Shown here: one piece after another, positions 27,988 through 37,499 of the stretch
Layout: the number at the start of each line of letters is the position of its first letter
How positions within the stretch are numbered: position 1 is the stretch's first letter
The notes under the pieces: generated by a model
The model's database searches: none
Seen by the model: the letters and a program-made list of their open reading frames with translations, nothing else
What the model was told of the DNA's origin: nothing
Assembly (NCBI GenBank): GCA_963772675.1
Contig: CAVYYF010000005.1
Coordinates: forward strand, 620,001-684,000
Direction of reading: 5' to 3'
Origin: JAKAGZ01 sp963772675
GTDB lineage: Bacteria > Bacteroidota > Ignavibacteria > Ignavibacteriales > Ignavibacteriaceae
DNA length: 64,000 nt
Position numbers and translations under genes: made by a program

Positions 27988-28845
27988 TTAGACAGGATCG
28001 ATGTGGACAAACACTTTTTGAATTTCCTCTATTGATTCAATTGCCTTTTGAACTTCTTTACCAACATCGTGTGACTCTTTCGTGGACATGTTTTTATCAA
28101 CCTCGATGTGAATTTCAATGTGAAATTTATTCCCGACATAATGTGATTTGAGATCGTTCATTCCTTTAACTCCTTCAATATTTAAAGCACAGTTAGCAAT
28201 TTCGATAATAATTTTTTCATCGGCAGCTTTTCCCATCAGGTAATCTATATTTTCGTGCGCAATTTCATATCCAGCTTTTAAAATGAAAAATGAGATCAGG
28301 ATTCCGGCAATACCGTCAATATAAGGGAAGCCTATTTGTACACCAATAACCCCAATCAATGATAAAGATGATGCAAGTACATCGTTGAGACTGTCAACTG
28401 CGCTTGCTCTCAATCCGGGACTGCGGAAAGTTTTTCCCACTTTGGATTGATAACGCGTCAAAATTAATTTTACCAGGATTGTAACAACAAGTATTGAATA
28501 AACAAGAGCGTTTATTTTGTGTGGTTCCGGGTTCAGAATTCGATTAATAGATGCTTGTATCAAATTTATTGCAACGATTGCCGTAAATAATGCAATCAAA
28601 AAAACGGCAATTGGTTGTGCTGCATTATGTCCGAATTGATGATCGTCATCGGGTTTTTTAAGCGATATCTTTACGCTTATCATTATAGCAGCTGAAGAAA
28701 CAATATCGGTTAGTGAATTAATTGCGTCGGAAATTACAGCAATCGAATTTGATACTATTCCAGCAAATGCTTTTATCAGGAAAAGAAAAATATTTACAAG
28801 TAGCGAAAGATTAGCTGCTCTTTTTAGAAGTTTGGCCATAAACAA
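27988..28845 (-). CDS. Cation diffusion facilitator (CDF) metal transporter
   Basis: Exports a divalent metal by proton antiport. 285 residues with six predicted helices and a C-terminal cytosolic metallochaperone-like domain (about 205-285, with HYVGNKFHIEIHIEVD). The membrane metal site is unusual: helix 2 reads INSLTD (N43, D47) where zinc exporters have HxxxD and FieF DxxxD, and helix 5 reads VDSLNDV (D151, D155). Such N/D-D/D sites occur in some CDF subgroups, so the metal is uncertain (iron, manganese, cobalt or another). A DDDHQFGH loop precedes helix 3. The start could be the ATG two codons further in. No metal-responsive regulator is adjacent. Confidence 0.9.
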   Translation of the reverse strand: MFMAKLLKRAANLSLLVNIFLFLIKAFAGIVSNSIAVISDAINSLTDIVSSAAIMISVKISLKKPDDDHQFGHNAAQPIAVFLIALFTAIVAINLIQASINRILNPEPHKINALVYSILVVTILVKLILTRYQSKVGKTFRSPGLRASAVDSLNDVLASSLSLIGVIGVQIGFPYIDGIAGILISFFILKAGYEIAHENIDYLMGKAADEKIIIEIANCALNIEGVKGMNDLKSHYVGNKFHIEIHIEVDKNMSTKESHDVGKEVQKAIESIEEIQKVFVHIDPV

Positions 28846-29184
28846 AGATAAAGTATTTAATCAAAATTAAAAAAGTGCAATTTTTGCTTTCGAAACAACT
28901 AACCGATTTTGTATCATATTGATTTTCTAAGAAAAATATTTTGGATTGTTTATAAATTGCTTATTTTGAGACATATGTTATTGCTCAGTAGTATTGTTGA
29001 TAGGTTACTTTAATTGTTATAATCCAAATGATTATATTCAATTGGACTAATTGATGACCTAAAGCTTAGTTTGGTTTGTACTTTGAAAGATTACGTAAAT
29101 CATTGTGTCTTTTTTTGGAACAACTTAATTAATGTTTAATGTTTTTTTGGTCTTCAGCTTTTGTTTAAAGTGAGATTTTAAGGT
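28846..29184. other. 339-bp intergenic region, no gene seen
   Basis: AT-rich spacer between two divergent genes. No open frame of note, no tRNA-like fold and no clear -33/-7 pair was found. It must hold the promoters of the CDF gene and of the signalling operon. A near-palindrome GATTACGTAAATC at about 29089-29101 is the only symmetric site noticed. Confidence 0.4.
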
Positions 29185-30393
29185 TTGTCTAATTTAAATC
29201 ACTTAGTATCCGATCAAACAAAATTTGTTGCTTTGTCGAAAAGAGAAGAAAAATTTGACCTGGTGCTTGAAGCATCGGAAGACTTAATATTCATTCTGGA
29301 TAATAAGGGATGTTTTAGGAGAGTTAACAATAATGGAGCAACATTATTGGATTATAACCCCAAAGATTTGATAGGAAGACATTTCTGGGAATTTGTTGAT
29401 CAGAAGAGTGACAAGGTTATTGCTAAATCTTTTCAGGAAGTTTTAAACTCAGGCGAATTGACATCATTCGAAGTTACTCTTACCTCAAAGTTCGGAAGAG
29501 AAGTAATATTTCAGATAACTGCAAAAATAATCTCTGGTGAAGCTATTGGTTCCGAGTTGTTAGCTGTTGCCAAAGACATAACGAAATTTCGTTATGAAAA
29601 TGAACGTGTTAATGATCTTTCGATAAAACTAAAAGAAGCAAATAGATTGATATCCATAGAAAGGAACAGAGCAAACAGAAGAAATTCAATTCTTGACGAG
29701 CTAGCGCGGATGAAAAATGAATTTGCTTCAAATATCTCTCACGAGTTCAGAACTCCGCTGGCATCAATAATCGGTTATTCAGAAGCAATACTTTCCGACC
29801 CTAATATGCCAAAAGAAATACAAACAGAGTTTAACAACATAATTTTAAGAGAGAGTAAAAGATTAGCCATCCTTGTCAACAATGTGCTTAATCTTTCAAA
29901 AATTGAAGGGGGAGGAATTAAACTCGAACGAAGCGAATTTAATATTATCAAAGTTCTAAATTCCATTATTGAGAATAATAGACAGGTAATAAAAGAGAAA
30001 GGGATTACACTGACTTGTGATATTCCGGTTGATGAAATTATTATTAACGGAGATGAAGAAAAGCTCAGGTTGGTTTTTGAAGGCTTGATTAATAATGCTA
30101 TAAAGTTTACCGATTCCGGGGGAAGAATAACAGTAAGCGCTCAGAGCCTGTACAAAGAGTTTGAAATAATTATAAGTGATACAGGGGCTGGAATCCCGGA
30201 AAATGATCTGCCTAATATTTTTGAGAAATTCTATAGAGTAAGAAGACCTGGAAAAGAGATACCGGGTACAGGGCTGGGTCTGGTATTTGTTAAACAAATT
30301 ATAGATTTGCATAAAGGGTTAATTAAAGTTTACAGTGATGTTAATATGGGAACATCTTTTGTAATTAAATTACCTAAGGGAATTAAATTTTAA
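29185..30393 (+). CDS. PAS-domain sensor histidine kinase (soluble)
   Basis: 402 residues with no membrane segment, so a cytoplasmic sensor. A PAS domain (about 25-135: LVLEASEDLIFILDNKG) is followed by a coiled linker and HisKA with SHEFRTPL and phosphoacceptor H186. A HATPase domain has the N box NNAIKF (303-308), G1 DTGAGIP (332-338) and G2 GTGLGL (361-366). It starts with TTG at 29185. It is followed after 20 nt by a sigma-54 response regulator, its likely partner, then a STAS protein and a PP2C phosphatase. The PAS ligand is not evident. Confidence 0.93.
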   Translation: MSNLNHLVSDQTKFVALSKREEKFDLVLEASEDLIFILDNKGCFRRVNNNGATLLDYNPKDLIGRHFWEFVDQKSDKVIAKSFQEVLNSGELTSFEVTLTSKFGREVIFQITAKIISGEAIGSELLAVAKDITKFRYENERVNDLSIKLKEANRLISIERNRANRRNSILDELARMKNEFASNISHEFRTPLASIIGYSEAILSDPNMPKEIQTEFNNIILRESKRLAILVNNVLNLSKIEGGGIKLERSEFNIIKVLNSIIENNRQVIKEKGITLTCDIPVDEIIINGDEEKLRLVFEGLINNAIKFTDSGGRITVSAQSLYKEFEIIISDTGAGIPENDLPNIFEKFYRVRRPGKEIPGTGLGLVFVKQIIDLHKGLIKVYSDVNMGTSFVIKLPKGIKF

Positions 30394-30413
30394 AAAATAA
30401 ATAAAGGCTCATA

Positions 30414-31796
30414 GTGGAAAAATTAGTTTTTATTGTAGACGATGAACAGGCTATTTCCAAACTTTTATCTTATTGGGTAAAAGATAAATGGAAATATAAT
30501 GTGGAGGTTTTCTCTAATGGGGAAGACGCACTTAAGAGAATAGATTTGCGACCTGATATAATTCTGCTTGATATTATGATGCCGGGGCTAAATGGGATAG
30601 AAACCCTCAAAAGGATAAAACAAATTGATGAAAATCTTCCCGTAATTATGCTATCTGCCCAGGGAAATATTGAAGTTGCCGTGGAAGCCTTAAAAATGGG
30701 AGCATTTGACTATTTTCAAAAACCTATTGATATGCAAAAGCTTGAACCAGCAATTAAAAACGCTATCAAGTCATATGATCTTGTTAAGGAAATTGAAACA
30801 CTGAAGGAAAATATTAAAAAGGAGTACAGCTTTGATAACATTATTTCCTCCGATGGGAAAATGCAGGATGTATTTAAGCTTGTAACAAAAGTTCTGAATA
30901 ATGATATAACTGTACTTATCCATGGCGAAAGTGGAACTGGAAAAGAATTAATTGCAAGAGCTATTCATTATAACGGAAAAAGAAAAGATAAACCATTTAT
31001 TGTAGTCAATTGTGCATCCATTCCGCGTGAATTGCTGGAAAGTGAATTGTTTGGTCACGAAAAAGGCTCTTTTACAGGTGCTCATCAACGTAAGCTTGGT
31101 AAATTTGAAATTGCGAATGAAGGTAGTATATTTCTTGATGAGGTGGGAGAACTTGAGGTACTATTGCAGGCTAAACTGCTGAGAGTTATTCAGGAAAAAG
31201 AATTTGAGCGAGTTGGAGGAAATGAACTGATCAAAACGAATGTGAGGATAATTTCTGCAACAAACAGGGAGTTGAAGGCAGCAGTTGATAATAAAGAATT
31301 CCGGGAAGACCTTTATTACAGGTTAAACTCTTTTCCGATAAATATTCCGCCACTTCGTCAAAGAAAAGGGGACATACTTATTTTAGCTGAACATTTTCTT
31401 AAAATATTTAGCGAGAGGCTTGGGAAAAATTTAAAAGGCTTTACAAAGCGGGCATTAAAATTGATATATGAATATAACTGGCCCGGCAATATTCGTGAGA
31501 TGGAAAATACAATTGAAAGATGTCTTATTGTTTCGGAGAAAGATATGATTGATATTGAGGATCTTCCTTCCCATTTAAGGAGTGCAGATCCTGCAGCTTC
31601 GATTGAATACAGCGGTTCATTATTCAGTGACGAAACTATAATCCCTTTTGAAAAGTTGAAAGAGGAGTCGATAAGACATGCCCTGAAAGTGACTAACGGT
31701 AATATTGTAGAGGCTGCTAAAAAATTGCAGTTGGGAAGAGCCACTATCTACCGTTTGATGGAACGATATAATATAGAAAATCGTCCCTCTAATTGA
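30414..31796 (+). CDS. Sigma-54-dependent response regulator (REC-AAA-Fis)
   Basis: 460 residues from a GTG start (AAAGG a few bases upstream). The receiver has D9/D10, phosphoacceptor D53 (LLDIMMPGLNG) and K103. The AAA+ domain has Walker A GESGTGKE (171-178) and the sigma-54 loop GSFTGA (218-223), then Walker B IFLDEVGE. The C-terminal Fis-type HTH (IVEAAKKLQLGRATIYRL) recognises DNA. It is placed directly after the PAS kinase and 24 nt before the STAS gene. It likely drives sigma-54 genes in response to the kinase signal. No matching sigma-54 promoter was recognised within this cluster, so the targets are probably elsewhere. Confidence 0.94.
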   Translation: MEKLVFIVDDEQAISKLLSYWVKDKWKYNVEVFSNGEDALKRIDLRPDIILLDIMMPGLNGIETLKRIKQIDENLPVIMLSAQGNIEVAVEALKMGAFDYFQKPIDMQKLEPAIKNAIKSYDLVKEIETLKENIKKEYSFDNIISSDGKMQDVFKLVTKVLNNDITVLIHGESGTGKELIARAIHYNGKRKDKPFIVVNCASIPRELLESELFGHEKGSFTGAHQRKLGKFEIANEGSIFLDEVGELEVLLQAKLLRVIQEKEFERVGGNELIKTNVRIISATNRELKAAVDNKEFREDLYYRLNSFPINIPPLRQRKGDILILAEHFLKIFSERLGKNLKGFTKRALKLIYEYNWPGNIREMENTIERCLIVSEKDMIDIEDLPSHLRSADPAASIEYSGSLFSDETIIPFEKLKEESIRHALKVTNGNIVEAAKKLQLGRATIYRLMERYNIENRPSN

Positions 31797-31820
31797 ATTT
31801 AAATTAAACCAGGATTTCAA

Positions 31821-32162
31821 ATGGATTTTACTAAGGAAAAATATAATGATGTATTAGTTGAAATTGTAAACCTCACAAGGGCTACGCTCAAAGAGGCGGA
31901 GGAATTTAAGCTTACGCTGTTACAGGATATTGAAGAAGGAGTTAAGAAAATAGTTGTTGATATTTCAGAATGCGAATTTATAGATTCGACATTCCTGGGT
32001 GCCCTGGTTGTATCTCTCAAAAAAATCACCAGCCTGGGCGGTGATCTCAGGCTTGTGGGATTTCAGCCTTCAGTGCATTCAATGTTTGAATTAACCAGGA
32101 TGTACCGTGTATTTGAATCTTATAAGACTAAAGAAGAAGCTGTACAAAGTTTTGGCCAATAA
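31821..32162 (+). CDS. STAS-domain anti-anti-sigma-like protein
   Basis: 113 residues, a lone STAS domain of the SpoIIAA/RsbV type. The phosphorylatable serine is S56 in CEFIDSTFLGALV, followed by the LRLVGFQPSVHSMFELTRM segment typical of the family. In partner-switching systems the unphosphorylated form binds an anti-sigma kinase, and a PP2C phosphatase reactivates it. The downstream gene encodes such a phosphatase, but no HATPase anti-sigma kinase of the RsbW type is encoded in the window. The partner must be elsewhere, or the PAS kinase itself may take part. Confidence 0.9.
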   Translation: MDFTKEKYNDVLVEIVNLTRATLKEAEEFKLTLLQDIEEGVKKIVVDISECEFIDSTFLGALVVSLKKITSLGGDLRLVGFQPSVHSMFELTRMYRVFESYKTKEEAVQSFGQ

Positions 32163-32222
32163 TATTTAATTTATTTAAGTATATTTCCGCGTATTAAATA
32201 TCCCCAAATGAATCAGGCATAA

Positions 32223-33794
32223 ATGCAGGAAGGACAAAAATCTATTCTGGTAATCGACGATGATATTACCGTTCGCAAACTCATTGAACATCATTTAAAA
32301 AAAAACGGATTCAGTACACTGGTTGCTAATGGTTCCCAGGAAGGCTTTAAATACCTGGGGGAAAATAAAATTGACCTGGTCTTATGTGATGTTACAATGC
32401 AGGGGATGGATGGTTTCACTTTTTGCAAACAAGTCAGAACTGACGAAAAATTCAAAACTCTTCCTTTTGTTTTTGTAACCGCAAAATCCACTATTGAAGA
32501 TAAATCCACAGCACTTGAAGTCGGCGGCGACGACATTATTACGAAACCATTCGACGTAAAAGAATTGATTCTAAAGGTTCGTGCGTTACTTCGTAAAGCT
32601 GATATTTATAAGGCTTATGGAGGAGGCCCGAAGAAGAGTGTGGAAGAATCGTTCCAAAAAACTAAAAGCAAAATTCTTCTTGTTGATGATGATGAAACGC
32701 TATCCAGGTTATTTAAGTACAACCTGGAAAGAGAAGGATTTGAATGCACCGCTGCACCAGATGCATTGAAAGGGCTTGAACTTGCTAAATCCATACAGCC
32801 TGATATTATTATTTCAGATATTATGATGCCTGAGATTGATGGTTTTGAATTCAGAAAGATGCTGCTTAAAGATGAAAATCTGAAAGATATTCCCTTTGTT
32901 TTTTTAACTGCCAAAGGTGAGGAAAGCGATATCCTTGAAGGTTATGAATTAGGAATAACTGATTATGTTATCAAAACAGCTGGGCCAAAAGTAGTGGTTG
33001 CCAAAGTAAGTGCTATTATTACAAGCCTTGGCACCGAGAGACAAAAGGCAGTGAATGAATTACAGCAGGCTGCTGGTTCGATGCACGTTAAAGTAGTACC
33101 TGATTCAAGTCCAAAATTTGAAGGATTTGAGATAAGTCAATGGCACCAACCATTTCAGGGAATACCCGGAGGTGATTTTATTGATTACTTTAAATTAGAT
33201 GATGATAACCTTGCAATTATCCTCGGCGATGTAATGGGTAAAAAGTGGGGTGCATGGTATTTTGCCTTTGCGTATGCAAGTTATGTCAGAAGTGCTGTAC
33301 GAGTTGTTTTGCAAGACAGTAAGGAAAAAACCCCCGGTTCAATTCTTCAGCATGTTAACCAGTCTGTTTATCAGGATGCAAAAGTTTCCGAAGTTTTTGC
33401 CACTCTCTCTGTTCTTGTTCTAAACAATAAAAGTAAAACTGTAAAATATACCGGTGCTGGCGACCTGCCTGTAATTTGTTGCTTAGCTTCTAATGGAGGA
33501 ATTAAAAAAGTTAAGTCAAACGGAACGCTGTTAGGTTTTGCAGCGAATGGGAATTATGACGACATCTCAATTGAAATGAAACCCGGTGACTGTTTATTTC
33601 TGGTTACAGATGGAATTATTGAAACCAGAAATGCTGAAGGGGAACAGTTCGGAGCGAGGAAACTTGATGAAGTAATAAAAAATTTATCCCCGGATGATGA
33701 TCCGTTAGAAACTATAAAGAAAGAATTTGTAAATTATACAGAACGTAAATTTGAAGATGATATAAGTCTGATAACAATTAAATGTAAAGATTAG
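32223..33794 (+). CDS. Dual-receiver PP2C (SpoIIE-type) phosphatase
   Basis: 523 residues with two receiver domains and a SpoIIE/RsbU-like phosphatase. REC1 has D12-D14 and phosphoacceptor D56 (LCDVTMQGMDG) with TKPFD. REC2 starts near 150 (ILLVDDDE) with phosphoacceptor D199 (SDIMMPEIDG), but its usual Lys-Pro is replaced by IKTAG. The phosphatase (about 305-520) has the metal-binding signatures IPGGDFID, GDVMGK, VTDGIIE and EDDISLI. It probably dephosphorylates the STAS protein encoded 61 nt upstream when a receiver is phosphorylated. Its end overlaps the convergent prfA end by 4 nt. Confidence 0.93.
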   Translation: MQEGQKSILVIDDDITVRKLIEHHLKKNGFSTLVANGSQEGFKYLGENKIDLVLCDVTMQGMDGFTFCKQVRTDEKFKTLPFVFVTAKSTIEDKSTALEVGGDDIITKPFDVKELILKVRALLRKADIYKAYGGGPKKSVEESFQKTKSKILLVDDDETLSRLFKYNLEREGFECTAAPDALKGLELAKSIQPDIIISDIMMPEIDGFEFRKMLLKDENLKDIPFVFLTAKGEESDILEGYELGITDYVIKTAGPKVVVAKVSAIITSLGTERQKAVNELQQAAGSMHVKVVPDSSPKFEGFEISQWHQPFQGIPGGDFIDYFKLDDDNLAIILGDVMGKKWGAWYFAFAYASYVRSAVRVVLQDSKEKTPGSILQHVNQSVYQDAKVSEVFATLSVLVLNNKSKTVKYTGAGDLPVICCLASNGGIKKVKSNGTLLGFAANGNYDDISIEMKPGDCLFLVTDGIIETRNAEGEQFGARKLDEVIKNLSPDDDPLETIKKEFVNYTERKFEDDISLITIKCKD

Positions 33795-34870
33795 ACTTCA
33801 CCGCTCACCTGAAGTTTTTCGGTCCGGTCTGCTAGTTTCAATTGTTCAATCAATTCATCAAGTTCGCCTTCAATAATATTTGAAAGATTATAAAGCGTTA
33901 ACCCTATCCTATGATCAGTTACCCTGTTTTGCGGAAAGTTGTATGTTCTTATCTTATCACTTCTGTCGCCGCTGCCTACCATTGATTTCCTCTGTGCCGA
34001 AAGTTCGGCGTTTTGTTCTTTCAGTTTCATATCATACAGGCGTGCCCGCAAAACTTTCATTGCTTTTTGCCTGTTCTTTAATTGTGATCTTTCATCCTGG
34101 CATTGCACAACAATTCCTGTAGGAATGTGTGTAATTCTAACGGCAGTTTCAACTTTGTTTACATTTTGTCCGCCGGCTCCTCCAGAACGAAAGATGTCAA
34201 TTCTTAAATCGTTTTGATTAATATCGATCTGAACATCTTCTGCTTCGGGCAGAACGGCTACAGAGGCTGCGGATGTGTGCACTCTGCCGTTGGCTTCCGT
34301 TTCAGGCACTCTTTGAACTCTGTGAACGCCGCTTTCAAATTTTAAATTTCCGTAAATACTTTCTCCCCCTATTGAAAAAACAGCTTCTTTAATTCCGCCA
34401 CGCCCGGTATCACTTATATCCATTAGTTCAACTTTCCAGCCCTTTCTCTCTGCAAAGCGAGTGTACATCCTAAAAAGATCGCCTGCAAAAAGAGCGGCCT
34501 CTTCTCCCCCGGTTCCTGCACGGATTTCCATTATAATATCTTTATTATCGTTTGGATCTTTAGGAAGCAAAAGGAATTTTATTCTTTCTTCGAGAACTTC
34601 CTTTTTTTCTTCAAGTTCATCCAGCTCAGCTTCTGCAAGTAAAACCAGTTCGTTATCTGATTTGGAGGTAATTATTTCTTTGTTGCCTTCGATGTTTTTA
34701 ATTATACCGGAATACTCTTCATAAGCCTGAACTATTTCAACCAGGTCGCTTCTTTCCCTGCTTAGGCTGACAATCTTTTCCCTCTCATTCATAAAAGTAG
34801 GATCAGAAAGCTGCTGGTTGATTATCTCGTAGCGGTCTTTAACTTTTTTTAGTCTTTCAATTATATTCAT
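33791..34870 (-). CDS. prfA: Peptide chain release factor 1
   Basis: Terminates translation at UAA and UAG. 359 residues from the ATG at 34870, which gives the standard N-terminus MNIIERLKKVKDRYE. An in-frame start 27 codons earlier adds a non-conserved hydrophobic stretch and is rejected. GGQ, the peptidyl-tRNA hydrolysis motif, is at 233-235 within SGGAGGQNVNKVETAVRI, and the stop-codon tripeptide region reads PET at 189-191, as in RF1. No prmC gene is adjacent. It is convergent with the PP2C phosphatase gene, with a 4-nt overlap. Confidence 0.97.
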   Translation of the reverse strand: MNIIERLKKVKDRYEIINQQLSDPTFMNEREKIVSLSRERSDLVEIVQAYEEYSGIIKNIEGNKEIITSKSDNELVLLAEAELDELEEKKEVLEERIKFLLLPKDPNDNKDIIMEIRAGTGGEEAALFAGDLFRMYTRFAERKGWKVELMDISDTGRGGIKEAVFSIGGESIYGNLKFESGVHRVQRVPETEANGRVHTSAASVAVLPEAEDVQIDINQNDLRIDIFRSGGAGGQNVNKVETAVRITHIPTGIVVQCQDERSQLKNRQKAMKVLRARLYDMKLKEQNAELSAQRKSMVGSGDRSDKIRTYNFPQNRVTDHRIGLTLYNLSNIIEGELDELIEQLKLADRTEKLQVSGEV

Positions 34871-35001
34871 ACAATTTCTTTTATTAAGATTATAAATATA
34901 GCAAAGGAGGGAATTAAAATCTAAAAAGGAAAGGAGCAAGGATGCGATCAATTTATATTTGTAGTAATAAACAGCATTTTTATTTAGAATATTGACCTGC
35001 C

Positions 35002-35448
35002 TCAGGAATAAATAGTTCCCAAATAATAATTTTCTGTTGGCCCTTTTACGCTCCAGCGTAAAATCAGTTTCTCTTTCTCAAATTTTAGTCTGGCTGAATA
35101 GAGATCATTGTTACAGTTATAGGGTTTAAGGCTTTCCCAATGACTTTCATTTGTTTGAGTCAGTTTGACAAGAAACACAGGGTTATTTTTCCCAAAACGT
35201 AAATGAGCAAGCTTGATATTTCCAGTAGTTAAAATAGTCCAGCAGTAGATGTTTTTTGAAGTAATTAATAGGCTTTCATCATTATTCCAACAGACAAACT
35301 CATTAAAAATTATTTCGTTGGGTAAGGTAACTCCTGTTTCAACTTTTCCAGAAAAGGAATGTGTCAAGATATTATTTGAGTTATAGCTTTTGGTAGATAG
35401 TTCTTTAATACAGGAGAAGATAGATTTTACTTTTTTTTGTGAAAACAT
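35002..35448 (-). CDS. DUF6314-like small protein
   Basis: 148 residues with no signal peptide or membrane helix. The C-terminal half (YNCNNDLYSARLKF, then LRWSVKGPTENYYLGTIYS) resembles the end of DUF6314 proteins, small beta-barrel proteins of unknown function, with C-N-x-D-x-Y and W-x-V-x-GP-x-x-x-Y conserved. The N-terminal third, including many Ser and Asn residues, is less typical. It is a single gene between prfA and the M61 protease gene. Function unknown, and the family assignment is tentative. Confidence 0.6.
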   Translation of the reverse strand: MFSQKKVKSIFSCIKELSTKSYNSNNILTHSFSGKVETGVTLPNEIIFNEFVCWNNDESLLITSKNIYCWTILTTGNIKLAHLRFGKNNPVFLVKLTQTNESHWESLKPYNCNNDLYSARLKFEKEKLILRWSVKGPTENYYLGTIYS

Positions 35449-35484
35449 GATTAAAATTATTTTTGCTTAAAAATCTTGTACAAC

Positions 35485-35520
35485 AAAAAAGGCTGAAGAA
35501 ACGAACCTACAGCCTCTTTT
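35485..35520 (-). terminator. Terminator downstream of the M61 protease
   Basis: AGGCTG (35490-35495) and CAGCCT (35510-35515) pair across a 14-nt loop. On the minus strand the stem is followed by a T6 run, 22 bases after the M61 stop. On the plus strand a CTTTTT follows too, but no plus-strand gene ends here. Confidence 0.6.
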
Positions 35521-35536
35521 TAGGTTATATGAGGAA

Positions 35537-37318
35537 TTACAAATTCTTCATCCATGCTTCTCTTAGCTTTAATTGTTCCGGAGTAGCATCCGGATTTACT
35601 TCAAATTTGTGCCTGATGACACGTGGCTGAAGTGTAGCAGTTAAATCTATTTCTTTATCACCTCTTTTTACAGTCATATTTATTTTGTCGCCAACTTTAA
35701 GGGTTCTCAACTTACCGAAAACCAACTGTGCATTTTGTAACGTAAGTGGGTTTCCGTTTACTTTCTCTATAACATCACCTTTTTCAAAACCTGCTTTTGA
35801 ATAGGGCTCGACTTTTGTGACGCCAATAGCATTATTAACCAGTCCAAGAGAAAGGCCGAGTGAAGTACGGCTACTGTCTACACCTGCTGTTTCGTAATAA
35901 TTGATTCCTAGCGTGTTGAAGTATTCTTTTATCGGAAGTTTGTCTGTACCTTTTATATAATGATCAATAAAATCTCCGATTTCAGGATAAGTCATATTAA
36001 CCAACTCGTTAAAAAAGTTCTTCTCGCTGAAAGAGTGTTTCGGTCCGTATTTTTTTGAAAGTTCAATTATTAGTTCCCTCAATCCTTTTTCCCCTCCCGA
36101 AAGTTCAAGCAAGCGAATATCCAGTAAAGTTCCGACAACGGCGCCTTTCATATAGATGTTAGCGTATTCATTGGGCATTTCTGTCGCGTGAACCCCAAGG
36201 TCTGTCAGGCTTATGCTCTGATCGTAATTATCATTTATTAACAGTTTTGTACTCAAGACGTTGAGGTAATCGTCAAGTGTAATCAGATGATCGCGAAGCT
36301 GTAATATATGTGCAGCCCACTCGGTAACACCTTCGTATAGCCACAAGTGCTGTGACATTACAGGTTTTACGAAATTAAATTTTTCAACCAACTCGCTGTG
36401 TATATTTAACGGAACATTCACATGGAAAAATTCATGAGCAACAACAGATCTGAGATTTTCAGCTGCAGGACCCTTTAGTGAATCTTCTCTTGTGACATAT
36501 TCTGAACTATAAGAGTGCTCCCATGCCCCGGCAGAAAAATTACCAAACTCAAATAAAAAAGTATAATGATTAACAGGCAGCCCTTTTGTGAAATCAGATT
36601 CTGCATTTAGAATATCCTTCAGGAGACCAAGCATATCTTCCGAAGTAATCATTCCGGTTTTTGAATAAGTGTAAACATCGATCTTAGCTCCTCCGACTTC
36701 AGTAGTTGCTTTAGTAAGGTTTCCTAGATAAAAAGGAGAGTCAACAACCTTATCATAATTTTCCGCATCATAATATCCTTCCGCATCCTGTCTTAAAGCA
36801 GTGCCTAGCAGCCAGTTTGATGGATAATCAACTTTTATTTTTATTGGTTCCGACTGCATGCCGCTTAAATATCCGAACACTGCCTGACCATTCAACATCA
36901 CGAAGTCGTCTGAAATTGTTGAACTGCACATCGGGTAAATTCTATATTCCTTAACAGGGGTATCCCGGATGTCAGCAACTTCATAAGTTATTTTTTTTAC
37001 TTTAACAGGATCAGAAATTGTCCATTGATTTGTTGAACTGTGTTCAACCGGAATTTCATTTCCGTTTGGATCATAGACTTTAAAGTCGCTAACAAATCTT
37101 CCGATGTCCATTACCTGGTAAGTCCCTGGTGCAGTAGAAGCAAACTGGAAAATATTATTATCTACAGATAATTTTTCAGGATAAACAGTTACATGGAATT
37201 TATCATCTGTCCTGTTATTTAGGTTAACTTCAAAAACCTGCTGGGCAAATGAAGTTGAAAAAAGAATTAGGAAACCAACTATCAAAACTCCCCAAAACCT
37301 GTTTGAGATGTTGCTCAT
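35537..37318 (-). CDS. M61-family metallopeptidase with PDZ domain (secreted)
   Basis: 593 residues with an N-terminal signal sequence (residues about 8-25, VLIVGFLILFSTSFAQ). The M61 zinc motif HEFFH is at 295-299. A PDZ domain lies at about 485-560 (VTKVEPYSKAGFEKGDVIEKVNG). The N-terminal beta-sandwich begins VNLNNRTDDKFHVTV. The family (glycyl aminopeptidase-like) cleaves N-terminal residues from peptides. It probably acts in the periplasm or outside the cell. It is divergent from the serine hydrolase gene, with a shared 181-bp promoter gap. Confidence 0.93.
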   Translation of the reverse strand: MSNISNRFWGVLIVGFLILFSTSFAQQVFEVNLNNRTDDKFHVTVYPEKLSVDNNIFQFASTAPGTYQVMDIGRFVSDFKVYDPNGNEIPVEHSSTNQWTISDPVKVKKITYEVADIRDTPVKEYRIYPMCSSTISDDFVMLNGQAVFGYLSGMQSEPIKIKVDYPSNWLLGTALRQDAEGYYDAENYDKVVDSPFYLGNLTKATTEVGGAKIDVYTYSKTGMITSEDMLGLLKDILNAESDFTKGLPVNHYTFLFEFGNFSAGAWEHSYSSEYVTREDSLKGPAAENLRSVVAHEFFHVNVPLNIHSELVEKFNFVKPVMSQHLWLYEGVTEWAAHILQLRDHLITLDDYLNVLSTKLLINDNYDQSISLTDLGVHATEMPNEYANIYMKGAVVGTLLDIRLLELSGGEKGLRELIIELSKKYGPKHSFSEKNFFNELVNMTYPEIGDFIDHYIKGTDKLPIKEYFNTLGINYYETAGVDSSRTSLGLSLGLVNNAIGVTKVEPYSKAGFEKGDVIEKVNGNPLTLQNAQLVFGKLRTLKVGDKINMTVKRGDKEIDLTATLQPRVIRHKFEVNPDATPEQLKLREAWMKNL

Positions 37319-37499
37319 TTAATACTCCGGCTGAAATTGAATTAAAGTTAATACCTGCAAAGGTTGGTTAAAATAATAATAAATGATGTGCACTGTTAAC
37401 TTCATTTTGATAAATTATGTTATATTAATGATGAACGGTATTTAAATAGTTAGTTTAGCTTTTATCTTATTGTTTATTGAAGAAATAAAAAGGTGTGTT

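Noticed and set aside
28846..29184. Small RNA or riboswitch in the gap before the kinase
   Set aside because: No stable hairpin series or known aptamer signature is visible. It is likely only promoters and leader.
34871..34951. 27-residue extension of RF1
   Set aside because: Release factor 1 starts with MNIIERLKKV in this family; the extension is not conserved in type.
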